From the NCBI RefSeq assembly GCF_013177635.1, contig NZ_CP030944.1, positions 2,046,001 to 2,110,000 on the forward strand: a stretch of 64,000 nucleotides of DNA. The letters are read 5' to 3'. Origin of the DNA: Arcobacter aquimarinus (lineage in GTDB: Bacteria > Campylobacterota > Campylobacteria > Campylobacterales > Arcobacteraceae). The notes below the pieces were generated by a model, which saw only the letters and a program-made list of their open reading frames with translations, was not told the DNA's origin and did not search any database. Position 1 is the stretch's first letter. Every line of letters starts with the position of its first letter. Positions 55,160 through 63,320 of the stretch are shown here, piece by piece. Position numbers and translations under genes: made by a program.

Positions 55160-55387
55160 TTATTTTGAAGCTAATTTTTTAACTTTTTCAGATGGTTTAG
55201 CACCAACACTTAACCAATAGTTATATCTTTCTTCATCAATTTTTAAAACTTTTGGCTCAACTACTGGGTTGAAATATCCAATTGATTCAATCCATCCTGA
55301 ATCTCTTCTTTTTCTTGAATCTGTTACAACGATTCTATAAAATGGTTTTTTATTTCTTCCCATTCTTGTTAATCTAATTACTGTCAT
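55160..55387 (-). CDS. rpsP: 30S ribosomal protein S16
   Basis: A 75-residue S16: [19 protein letters not shown] at the start and GYFNPV in the middle. AAAGGAAAGAAAAC lies before the ATG. The 88-base leader contains a nested dyad (see 55411-55465). Confidence 0.97.
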   Translation of the reverse strand: MTVIRLTRMGRNKKPFYRIVVTDSRKRRDSGWIESIGYFNPVVEPKVLKIDEERYNYWLSVGAKPSEKVKKLASK

Positions 55388-55410
55388 GTTTTCTTTCCTT
55401 TTTTGATTTA

Positions 55411-55465
55411 TAGTATTGAATTCTAAACTCCAAAACTTTAGTTAAAAGTTTACAGCTCAATACTA
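55411..55465 (-). promoter_or_regulatory. Nested inverted repeats in the rpsP leader
   Basis: Outer arms TAGTATTGA (55411-55419) and TCAATACTA (55457-55465) are perfectly complementary; inside, AAACTTT (55433-55439) and AAAGTTT (55445-55451) form a second stem. The structure fills most of the gap between ffh and rpsP. It may be a leader element acting on rpsP, or a processing site after ffh. No T run follows, so it is not a standard terminator. Confidence 0.5.
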
Positions 55466-55475
55466 TTTTATTTAT

Positions 55476-56828
55476 TTATCTTGGAATTTTAGGCATTCCA
55501 TTTGGTCCCATTTGAGACAACATATTTTGTAAGCCTTTCATTCCACCTTTACTTGAAAGTTGTTTTGCCATTTTTGAAGCATTTTTAAACTGTTTTAGTA
55601 TTTTATTTATTTGAACTTCACTTAATCCTGAACCAATAGCAATTCTTCTTTTTCTACTTGCATTCATAAGCTCTGGATCTTCTCTCTCTTTTGGGGTCAT
55701 AGAACCAATTAAAGCTTTTATTCTTTTTATTTCAGCTGAATTTTCAAAATCCATATCTTTAATAGGTCCTGCCATTTGTGAAAGACCTGGAATCATTCCA
55801 ATAATTGATTTCATAGAACCTAATTTACTCATCATTGAAAGCTGGTCTAAAAAGTCATTAAAATTAAATTGTCCTTTTTTTATTTTTTTAGTAACTTCTT
55901 TTGCTTTTTTCTCATCAATAATAGCTGAAGTTTTTTCTGCTAATCCTTCAATATCTCCAAGTCCTAAAAGTCTTGAAACTATTCTATCTGGAATAAATAC
56001 TTCAAGATCTGGCATTTTTTCACCAATACCAATGAATCTTAATGGAACTTCAACTTGGTGAGAAATCGATAGAGCAACTCCACCTTTTGTATCACCATCA
56101 TATTTTGATAAAATAACTCCATCTATTCCAATTTTTTCTTTAAAAGTAGTTGCAGTTTTTGTAGCATCATGTCCAGTTAAAGAGTCTGCTACATAAAAAA
56201 TTTCATTAGGTTTTATCGTATCTTTAATATCTTTTAATTGAATCATTAATTCTTCATCGATAGCAAGTCGTCCTGCTGTATCGATTAAAAGGACATCATA
56301 AAACTCTTTTGTAGCTTTTTCTTTTGCTGCAACTGCTATTTTAATTGGATCTTTTTCATTATCATCAAAATAAATATCAACATCAATTTGGGCCGCTATT
56401 TGTTTTAATTGCTCAACAGCGGCAAGTCTTTGTAAATCACAAGCTGCTACTAAAACTTTTTTCTTTCTAGTTTTTAAATAGTTAGCCAATTTACCTGTTG
56501 TCGTTGTTTTTCCAGAACCCTGAAGTCCTGTCATTAAAATTGTTGTGGGAGGAGTATTTGAGAAAACAAAACCTTGATTACCTGAAGTTGTTAAAAGATT
56601 TGTTAATTCACTTTTTAAAGCTTTTAAAAATGAATCTTGACCTATTCCAGCACTTTTTGTCTGTAACTCTATTGCAGTAATCAACTCTTTAGTAGTTTTA
56701 TGATGAACATCTGCTTTTAACAAAGCTTTTTTTAATTCTGATGTTGCTTTATTTAAAGCTGCAACATCGTCTTGATGTCTAATTTTATTTACTGCATTTC
56801 GTATCGAACCGGTTATTGAATCAAACAA
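55476..56828 (-). CDS. ffh: Signal recognition particle protein Ffh
   Basis: A 450-residue SRP GTPase that brings membrane proteins to FtsY. N domain, G domain with GLQGSGKTTT at 101-110, DTAGR, and a methionine-rich M domain (SMMSKLGSMKSIIGMIPG) ending in LSQMGPNGMPKIPR. The start codon is TTG at 56828 with GGAG at 56839-56836, 7 bases away. A hairpin touches this site. Confidence 0.96.
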   Translation of the reverse strand: MFDSITGSIRNAVNKIRHQDDVAALNKATSELKKALLKADVHHKTTKELITAIELQTKSAGIGQDSFLKALKSELTNLLTTSGNQGFVFSNTPPTTILMTGLQGSGKTTTTGKLANYLKTRKKKVLVAACDLQRLAAVEQLKQIAAQIDVDIYFDDNEKDPIKIAVAAKEKATKEFYDVLLIDTAGRLAIDEELMIQLKDIKDTIKPNEIFYVADSLTGHDATKTATTFKEKIGIDGVILSKYDGDTKGGVALSISHQVEVPLRFIGIGEKMPDLEVFIPDRIVSRLLGLGDIEGLAEKTSAIIDEKKAKEVTKKIKKGQFNFNDFLDQLSMMSKLGSMKSIIGMIPGLSQMAGPIKDMDFENSAEIKRIKALIGSMTPKEREDPELMNASRKRRIAIGSGLSEVQINKILKQFKNASKMAKQLSSKGGMKGLQNMLSQMGPNGMPKIPR

Positions 56829-56838
56829 AATTTATCTC

Positions 56839-56856
56839 CACAATTTTTAAATTGTG
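56839..56856 (-). promoter_or_regulatory. Hairpin next to the ffh ribosome-binding site
   Basis: CACAATTT (56839-56846) and AAATTGTG (56849-56856) are an exact inverted repeat with a 2-base centre. On the minus strand its 3' arm runs into the GGAG of the ffh ribosome site, so the hairpin could limit ribosome access. It could equally be a protein-binding operator. Confidence 0.4.
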
Positions 56857-56933
56857 CAATACTACAAAACTTTTACTTTGATTTAGATTAAGATAAATTT
56901 ATATTTAAGTTTTTATTTAGTTTTTATTTTTCA

Positions 56934-56957
56934 AAAACCCCTATTTATAGGGGTTTT
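56934..56957 (-). terminator. Terminator of the purE-to-RluA operon
   Basis: Perfect 10-bp stem AAAACCCCTA (56934-56943) and TAGGGGTTTT (56948-56957), TTTA loop, in the 150-base gap between the RluA-type gene and ffh. On the minus strand T5 follows the stem. It separates the upstream housekeeping operon from the ffh-rpsP run. Confidence 0.85.
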
Positions 56958-56978
56958 GAGTTTTTAAAACCTTAATTT

Positions 56979-57734
56979 TTAATTAAAGTCATACACTTTA
57001 AACTCTTTTGGCTCAGGTGATTCAAAAGTATAATCGAATATTTTTGTTACTTTTGAATGTAATAGTACCCTGTTTACATTAGATGAAGTTCTTCCATAAA
57101 CAGCATCTCCAATAATTGGCAAACCAACAGAATTTAAATGAACCCTAATTTGATGTGTTCTTCCTGATTCAATTACTACTTTTATTTTTGATTTATTACC
57201 TTCAACTAAAAGTGGATAAACTGTACTTTTAGCAGGTTTCCCTCTTTTCATATCAATCTTTGATTTTGCCATTCCTCTATCTTTAGTTGTTAATATTGGC
57301 TTGTCAATTTCTATTTCTTCTATAACTTTTCCTTCAACAATAGCGACATACTCTTTATAAACTCTATTAGCTTGAAACTCTTTTATTGCTTTTTTTTGAA
57401 ATTCTTCATTTTTTGCAAACATCATAACACCGCTTGTTTCTTTGTCAAGTCTATTAAGTAAAATTGCATTTTCATATTTTTTTGCTATATCATCAGCTGT
57501 TAAAAATGCTGGCTTATCAACTACTAAAATATCTTTATCTTCAAAAATTACTCTTATTTTACTTATTTCTTTTATAGTAAATTTTGTATCAACTCTAATT
57601 TCACCTCGTGCAATTAAAACTTTTTTATCTCCTACTTTTACTACACCTCTATCTATTAATTCTTTCGCTTTAGAATTAGATATTTTTTCCTGTAATGCTA
57701 ATAATTTATATGCTTTATCATATGCTACAGCCAT
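56979..57734 (-). CDS. RluA-family RNA pseudouridine synthase
   Basis: A 251-residue pseudouridine synthase with catalytic D97 in LNRLDKETSGV and the C-terminal SGRTHQIRVHLNSVGLPIIGD. The N-terminal 60 residues look like an S4-type RNA-binding domain. The target (23S rRNA or tRNA) is not clear. It overlaps waaA by 10 bases. Confidence 0.9.
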   Translation of the reverse strand: MAVAYDKAYKLLALQEKISNSKAKELIDRGVVKVGDKKVLIARGEIRVDTKFTIKEISKIRVIFEDKDILVVDKPAFLTADDIAKKYENAILLNRLDKETSGVMMFAKNEEFQKKAIKEFQANRVYKEYVAIVEGKVIEEIEIDKPILTTKDRGMAKSKIDMKRGKPAKSTVYPLLVEGNKSKIKVVIESGRTHQIRVHLNSVGLPIIGDAVYGRTSSNVNRVLLHSKVTKIFDYTFESPEPKEFKVYDFN

Positions 57735-58873
57735 TTGTTTATCTCCTTAATAATAGGTTCATTTGAACCTGCTTTTGTTAGAATCGGTTTTTCTAAATTT
57801 TCAATTCTTCCTAAATAATAACTTAATTCTTCTTTTTCAATCAAATAATAATTTTTAATACACTCAAAAAGAGATTTTTGATTAAAAATATTTTTACCAC
57901 TTATTAATTTACAACCAAAATAAGCTGGTTCAATAGGATTGTGACCACCAATTTTTTCAAATGCACCACCTAATATTACAACATCAGATATTGCATAAAT
58001 ATCATTTAATATTCCCATTCTATCTACTAAAATTATATCTGAATCAAAAGTTTCTTTCATTGAAAATCTATGATAAGTTAAGTTCTTATTTTTTATATAT
58101 TCACTAATTAAACTATTAACTTTTTCAAATCTTTCAGGATGCCTTGGAACAATAATTAATTTCCCAAACTCTTTTTTATAAGAACTTAAGATTAATTCCT
58201 CTTCTTTTTCATGTGTACTTGCAGCTGTTATTAAAATTTCATTTGGTTTATCAAAATCTATTTTCTTTTTTGGTAATTGAGCTAATTTGATATTTCCAAT
58301 TACTTCAATATTTTTAGCACCTAATTCTTCTAATCTTTTTTTATCTTCTATAGTTTGTGCAAAAACTTTATCAATATTTTCAAATATTCTTTTATAAAAA
58401 AAAGAAAATTTTTTATATGAATTATATGATTTATCTGAAATTCTTGCATTTATTAAAAAAGTTTTTGCACCTTTTTTCTTTGCAACTAAAAAAAGTAAAT
58501 ACCAAAGTTCCGCTTCCATTACAACTAATACTTTTTGTTTATTAACCCAAAAAGGTAAAAATATTTCAAAAGGCAAATATCTAACATTTGATGTTAATGT
58601 TTTTGCTTCTTCGTATCCAGTATTTGTAATAACTGAAATATTTACTTGGTCTTTATAATATTCAACTAAAGGTTTAATAGCTTTAGTTTCACCCATAGAA
58701 CATGAATGAAACCAAACTTTATTCTCTTGAAATCTACTATTTTTTATAAGAAAAAATTTAGAAGGTATAGCTTTTTTATATTTTTTATTTTTTGATTTAA
58801 ATATTAAATAAGGAATTGCAAGTATATATACAATAGTTAATACTAAATAGTAAAATATACTAAAAAGGCTCAA
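57725..58873 (-). CDS. waaA: 3-deoxy-D-manno-octulosonic acid transferase WaaA
   Basis: A 382-residue Kdo transferase that adds Kdo to lipid A. N-terminal membrane anchor (about 1-25), WFHSCSMGE (the Kdo transferase signature) near 54-62, and a C-terminal GT-B half with GGAFEKIGGHNPIEPAYFG. Part of the glyQ-to-RluA gene run, two bases after the zinc-ribbon gene. Confidence 0.93.
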   Translation of the reverse strand: MSLFSIFYYLVLTIVYILAIPYLIFKSKNKKYKKAIPSKFFLIKNSRFQENKVWFHSCSMGETKAIKPLVEYYKDQVNISVITNTGYEEAKTLTSNVRYLPFEIFLPFWVNKQKVLVVMEAELWYLLFLVAKKKGAKTFLINARISDKSYNSYKKFSFFYKRIFENIDKVFAQTIEDKKRLEELGAKNIEVIGNIKLAQLPKKKIDFDKPNEILITAASTHEKEEELILSSYKKEFGKLIIVPRHPERFEKVNSLISEYIKNKNLTYHRFSMKETFDSDIILVDRMGILNDIYAISDVVILGGAFEKIGGHNPIEPAYFGCKLISGKNIFNQKSLFECIKNYYLIEKEELSYYLGRIENLEKPILTKAGSNEPIIKEINKWL

Positions 58874-58875
58874 AA

Positions 58876-59595
58876 TTAAGCCTCTTTTTCTTCATCTTCT
58901 TTGTAAAGAATTCTTCCACAGTGTGGACAATTAACAATCTCTTCTGCTTTAATTACTTCAGCATAAGTTTTATCATTAATTTTCATAAAACATCCATAAC
59001 AAGCTTGTTTTTTTACAGGAACAACAGCTGAATCTTTAGCCCATCTTTTGATTTTTTCATAAAAAGTTAAAATTTTATTATCAAATTTTTCTAATAATTC
59101 ACTTCTTTGTTGATAAACACTATTTCTGTCATTATTAATTTCTTCAATTATATTATCAACTGCAACTTGAATCTCTTTTATATCTTCTTCTTCAACCGCA
59201 AGTTTTGCTTGTAACTCTTTTAATCTCTCATCTTTTGATACAGTTAAATTATCAAGTCTTTCTATCTCTTCATTTGCAAATGAGATTTGCTCTTTTGCTA
59301 TTTCTTCTTCTAATTGTAGAGCTTTTAACTCTTTATCATTAGCAACATCTTTATTTTTTTTAGCTATATTGTCTAGCTTAGTTTTTAGTTCACTTAAATG
59401 AATATTATTTTTTGTTCTTTTTGATTTTACATCATCTATTTCTAAATATAGTGTGTTAATAGATGCCTTTATTGCTTCAGCTGTTTCAACAAAAGTTGCT
59501 AACTTTGCTTTCTCTTTTTCAATTTTTGGCTCAAACATACTAATTGCTGTATCAAATTTTGATAATTTGATTAAATCCTGTAAATACTTATTCAA
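58876..59595 (-). CDS. Zinc-ribbon coiled-coil protein (FlgZ/HP0958-like)
   Basis: A 239-residue protein with a long antiparallel coiled coil (about 10-185) and a C4 zinc ribbon: CYGC near 198-201 and CPHC near 221-224. H. pylori HP0958 (FlgZ) has this layout and acts as an RpoN chaperone and flagellin mRNA regulator. The gene lies between waaA and a Nif3-family gene, as in H. pylori and C. jejuni from memory. Overlaps the Nif3-family gene by 8 bases. Confidence 0.82.
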   Translation of the reverse strand: MNKYLQDLIKLSKFDTAISMFEPKIEKEKAKLATFVETAEAIKASINTLYLEIDDVKSKRTKNNIHLSELKTKLDNIAKKNKDVANDKELKALQLEEEIAKEQISFANEEIERLDNLTVSKDERLKELQAKLAVEEEDIKEIQVAVDNIIEEINNDRNSVYQQRSELLEKFDNKILTFYEKIKRWAKDSAVVPVKKQACYGCFMKINDKTYAEVIKAEEIVNCPHCGRILYKEDEEKEA

Positions 59596-60343
59596 CCGTT
59601 TCTCCTTCTATAAAAAACTCAAATGGATTTTTTGAAGCTGTTATTATAGCTTTTAATTTATTTTTTTTCAAATATTCAAAAAGAAGTTCTTCAATTAACT
59701 TATTAAAATACTTCTCACTTTCATAATGTCTTATATCAATTAAAGATATATTTCTTGCTTTTGCTTCCATAGCATCATGATATTTAATATCACCTGTTAA
59801 AAAACAATCTGCTTTTACTTCATCTAATAAAGACATAGCAGAACCCGTAACAACAGCAATATCTTTAATAAAATCTTTACATCGAACAGCTTTTAATGTT
59901 TTTAAATTCAATTTATTAGAGATATGCTTTACTAATTCTTCAAAAGTCATATTAACTTCACAATAAGCCAAAAACTCTAAAGAATCTTTTATTTTAAATC
60001 CTAAAATTTTTTCAACAAAATATCTGTTTAGATGTGTTTTATCAATATTCGTGTGCATTGAAATTAAACTAATATCTTTTTTTATCAACTCTTTTAATAT
60101 TTTAGTACTGTAAGTATCAAAATTTACTTTTTTAATTCCTGAAAAAATTAAAGGATGATGAGTAATAACTAATGAATTCGCTTTTAAATCTTTTGCTAAT
60201 TCTAAATCCAAATCCATACTAATATAAATATTTTCAATTTCATCCTCAAAAGAGCCAACAAGAAGTCCTGAGTTATCCCATTTTTCTTGAAGTTCAAATG
60301 AAGAAATATCATTTAAAACATCATAAATTTCTTTTAATTTCAT
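59588..60343 (-). CDS. Nif3-like dinuclear metal-centre protein
   Basis: A 251-residue protein of the Nif3/YbgI family. WDNSGLLVGS near the start, ITHHPLIF (the metal-binding histidines) near 60, SMHTNID and the C-terminal DIRHYESEKYF provide the metal ligands. Forms toroidal hexamers; enzymatic role (often called GTP cyclohydrolase 1 type 2) is poorly defined. Three bases after glyQ. Confidence 0.9.
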   Translation of the reverse strand: MKLKEIYDVLNDISSFELQEKWDNSGLLVGSFEDEIENIYISMDLDLELAKDLKANSLVITHHPLIFSGIKKVNFDTYSTKILKELIKKDISLISMHTNIDKTHLNRYFVEKILGFKIKDSLEFLAYCEVNMTFEELVKHISNKLNLKTLKAVRCKDFIKDIAVVTGSAMSLLDEVKADCFLTGDIKYHDAMEAKARNISLIDIRHYESEKYFNKLIEELLFEYLKKNKLKAIITASKNPFEFFIEGETVE

Positions 60344-60346
60344 TTA

Positions 60347-61282
60347 TTAAAACAACTCTGGATTAGTTTTTTCTAAATTTAAAAGAGCTTTATTTGCTGC
60401 TTCACTTCCAACTCTTTTTAATCTTTGAACTTCTTGTTGTTTATATAAAACAGCACAACCTTGTGCTAATTCTCGCACTTTTAATATATAATTTTGACGT
60501 TCTGTTACAGAAATTGCTTTTCTAGCATCAAGAGTATTAAATGCGTGAGAAGCTATCATACATTGATCATATGCAGGAAGTGGTAATTGCGCTTCTAAAC
60601 AAGCTTTACATTCAGCAAAAGCATCATCAAAATGTTTAAATAGCATATCTGTATTTGCTATTTCAAAATTATATTTTGAAAACTCATATTCACCCTCTTT
60701 ATGAACATCTCCATAAGTTGTTTTTCCAAAAGAGTTTTCATTCCAAACAATATCATAAACAGAATCTACCCCTTGTAAATACATAGCAAGTCTTTCTGTT
60801 CCATAAGTAATTTCAACTGCAACAGGATCGCATGCTAATCCTCCAACTTGCTGGAAATATGTAAATTGTGTAACTTCCATACCATCAAGCCAAACTTCCC
60901 ATCCAAGTCCCCAAGCTCCTAAAGTTGGTGATTCCCAATTATCTTCTACAAATCTAATATCATGTCTTGAAATATCTAAACCTAAAAACTCCAAAGATTG
61001 TAAGTATAAATCTTGGATATTATCAGGACTTGGTTTTATTAAAACTTGAAATTGATAATAAGCACCTAATCTATTTGGATTTTCTCCATATCTTCCATCT
61101 GTTGGTCTTCTACTTGGTGCTACATAAGCTGTACTCCAAGGAGTTGAATCTAAACTTCTTAAAAGTGTTGCTGGATGAAATGTTCCAGCTCCAGCTGGAA
61201 TATCATAAGGTTGAACAATATTACAACCCTGTTTTGCCCAAAACTCTTGTAACTTTAATAAAATTTGTGAAAAAGTAATCAT
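60347..61282 (-). CDS. glyQ: Glycyl-tRNA synthetase alpha subunit
   Basis: A 311-residue class II synthetase subunit of the alpha2beta2 type: [20 protein letters not shown] and [20 protein letters not shown] (motif 2). The beta subunit gene glyS is not in the window. One base separates its start from the small glutaredoxin-like gene's stop. Confidence 0.96.
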   Translation of the reverse strand: MITFSQILLKLQEFWAKQGCNIVQPYDIPAGAGTFHPATLLRSLDSTPWSTAYVAPSRRPTDGRYGENPNRLGAYYQFQVLIKPSPDNIQDLYLQSLEFLGLDISRHDIRFVEDNWESPTLGAWGLGWEVWLDGMEVTQFTYFQQVGGLACDPVAVEITYGTERLAMYLQGVDSVYDIVWNENSFGKTTYGDVHKEGEYEFSKYNFEIANTDMLFKHFDDAFAECKACLEAQLPLPAYDQCMIASHAFNTLDARKAISVTERQNYILKVRELAQGCAVLYKQQEVQRLKRVGSEAANKALLNLEKTNPELF

Positions 61283-61516
61283 CTATTTTATTCCTAACTC
61301 TTTGTTTATTTTATTTTTATCAAAACCACAAATCCATGAATTTCCTATTAAAATAACAGGAGCACCTTTACATCCATGCTTTTGACAATCTTTTAATGCT
61401 TCTTTATTTTTTGATAAATCAATAAGATTATATTTTAATTTTTTACTTTTCAAATAATTTTTTGCCTCTTCACACCATTTACAATTTGGTAAAGTAAATA
61501 ATGCAATAGGCTTCAT
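61283..61516 (-). CDS. Glutaredoxin-like protein
   Basis: A 77-residue thioredoxin-fold protein with C12-x-x-C15 (LPNCKWCEEA) and the cis-proline GAPVILIG. It probably reduces disulfides, with a CKWC rather than the usual CPYC active site. It is between purE (one-base overlap) and glyQ. Confidence 0.83.
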   Translation of the reverse strand: MKPIALFTLPNCKWCEEAKNYLKSKKLKYNLIDLSKNKEALKDCQKHGCKGAPVILIGNSWICGFDKNKINKELGIK

Positions 61517-62010
61517 TATAAAATTACTTCGATATCTTTAGAATCACTTTCAACAGCTTTTGCTTTAACTATTCTATCTTCTTTTAATTTTATTGATAAT
61601 TCTTTATCTGTAATTGCTAAAATTTGCATTGCTAAATATGCAGCGTTAATCGCACCAGATTTTCCAAGAGCAACTGTAGCAACAGGCATTCCAGCTGGCA
61701 TTTGAACAGTTGAAAGCATAGCATCCATACCATCCATTGCTCCACCTTTCATCGGAACTCCAATAATTGGTTTAGTTGTAGTTGCAGCTAATGCACCAGC
61801 TAAATGTGCTGCCATTCCAGCAGCTGCTATAAATACAACAGCACCTTTTTCTTCAGCATCTTTTACATAATCTTTAGTTCTTTCAGGTGATCTATGAGCA
61901 GATGATATTATCATTTCGTATTTAACATTAAATTTTTCAAATGTATCAGCACAATTTTTCATTATTTCATAATCAGATTTACTACCCATAATAATTGAAA
62001 CAAACTTCAT
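61516..62010 (-). CDS. purE: N5-carboxyaminoimidazole ribonucleotide mutase PurE
   Basis: A 164-residue class I PurE that converts N5-CAIR to CAIR in purine synthesis. MGSKSDYEIM, SSAHRSPERT and MPAGMPVATVALGKSG are the conserved active-site parts. No purK is near. GGAAAAAT precedes the ATG; 37 bases after the glycosyltransferase-like gene. Confidence 0.96.
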   Translation of the reverse strand: MKFVSIIMGSKSDYEIMKNCADTFEKFNVKYEMIISSAHRSPERTKDYVKDAEEKGAVVFIAAAGMAAHLAGALAATTTKPIIGVPMKGGAMDGMDAMLSTVQMPAGMPVATVALGKSGAINAAYLAMQILAITDKELSIKLKEDRIVKAKAVESDSKDIEVIL

Positions 62011-62047
62011 TATTTTTCCTTTTTATTTTTAAAAGTCACCGATTATA

Positions 62048-63307
62048 TCAAAAACTATCTAATAGTTTTATAATCTTATTTATATTAAGTTTTTTCCACG
62101 AATCAAATTTATTTACTGTTAAACTATCATTTTCATAAATAAATTTTGATAAATTTTTACTTCTATCTTTCACATAAATAGGCTTTACATAATTGTAATA
62201 TTTAATCTTTTTTTCAAATTCTTTATCAGTAAATATAGTAACTGTAGGTATCATAAAAGATTCACTTATATGATAGGTAGAAGTATCCACAGTGATTATT
62301 TGATCCATTGAAGAGATTATAAACATAAAGTCTTCTATACTTTTTGATTCTTTTGATAAATCTAAATGGTTAAATTCTTTAATTTTACTATCTATATTTA
62401 AAGTAGTTATTATTGTGTAATTATCAAGTTTTGATATTAATTCTTTTAACATTTCAACAGCAAAAGCTTGAGGTATTGATTTATTTATATTAGCAGAATA
62501 TGGATGAAATAATAAAACTTTTCCTTTTTGCTTTGCTACTTTAATTTTTGTAAATAAACTATCTTGAGGTTTATATTTTAACAAATTTATAACACTATAT
62601 TTATCTTCATCAACTATTTTTTTATAATCAATCCCAAATTTAGTAAGCCAAGCATCAACTATATTTAATTCATCAAAAATTTCTTCAATTTTAACACTAT
62701 TATCAACAAAATAATCATACTCACACAATTTTTTTGAAGTAATACTTAAAGGAAAAATATTAGAGATATAATCTTGTGTAAGATATATTTGTTTATCTCT
62801 TGTATAATAACTATTATTTGAAGCATCAATATATAAATCAAATTTTACATTTTTACAAATTTCTTTTAATTTTTTATGTAAAATTCTTAATGCAGCTAAA
62901 GATGAAATAATTTGACTAATACTATTACCAATTCCACCAATAAATGCAATTTTTATTTCATCATTTTTTATGTTTTTTAATTGTTTATAAATATCAACTG
63001 ATTTCACATCATAAAAAAAGAGTTTATCATTAGCTTCTCTTTTTTTATATTCATCCAAGTTCTCTATGCCTAATTCGATAGGAAAATTTTCCAATTTACG
63101 AAGTCTTTTTTCTTCAAAAACTTTTGGAATATATTTATCCTTATCTACTTTATTAAATATAGTTTTCAAATCATTAAAATCAGAATAAGTAGTTATATAA
63201 ACTGTCTCATTTTCCATATTTGATGGATTTTTAAATCTAAAATAATTAACTAAAGTTCCATCTGTAGTTTTAATATTTATATTTTGAGTAACTCTAAAAA
63301 AAATCAT
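62048..63307 (-). CDS. Glycosyltransferase family 9-like protein
   Basis: A 419-residue protein. The C-terminal half looks like a GT9 (heptosyltransferase) domain: VLLFHPYSANINKSIP near 250 and IITVDTSTYHISESFMIPTV near 335, the latter matching the D-T-x-x-x-H donor-site pattern. An IAFIGGIGNSISQ stretch near 120 fits the acceptor domain start. The first 110 residues have no match I recognise. Neighbours (purE, U32 family) do not indicate a sugar pathway. Confidence 0.6.
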   Translation of the reverse strand: MIFFRVTQNINIKTTDGTLVNYFRFKNPSNMENETVYITTYSDFNDLKTIFNKVDKDKYIPKVFEEKRLRKLENFPIELGIENLDEYKKREANDKLFFYDVKSVDIYKQLKNIKNDEIKIAFIGGIGNSISQIISSLAALRILHKKLKEICKNVKFDLYIDASNNSYYTRDKQIYLTQDYISNIFPLSITSKKLCEYDYFVDNSVKIEEIFDELNIVDAWLTKFGIDYKKIVDEDKYSVINLLKYKPQDSLFTKIKVAKQKGKVLLFHPYSANINKSIPQAFAVEMLKELISKLDNYTIITTLNIDSKIKEFNHLDLSKESKSIEDFMFIISSMDQIITVDTSTYHISESFMIPTVTIFTDKEFEKKIKYYNYVKPIYVKDRSKNLSKFIYENDSLTVNKFDSWKKLNINKIIKLLDSF

Positions 63308-63320
63308 TTCTTTTAAAAGC

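Noticed and set aside
60967-61278. Open frame of 103 codons opposite glyQ
   Set aside because: Fully antisense to a highly conserved synthetase gene.
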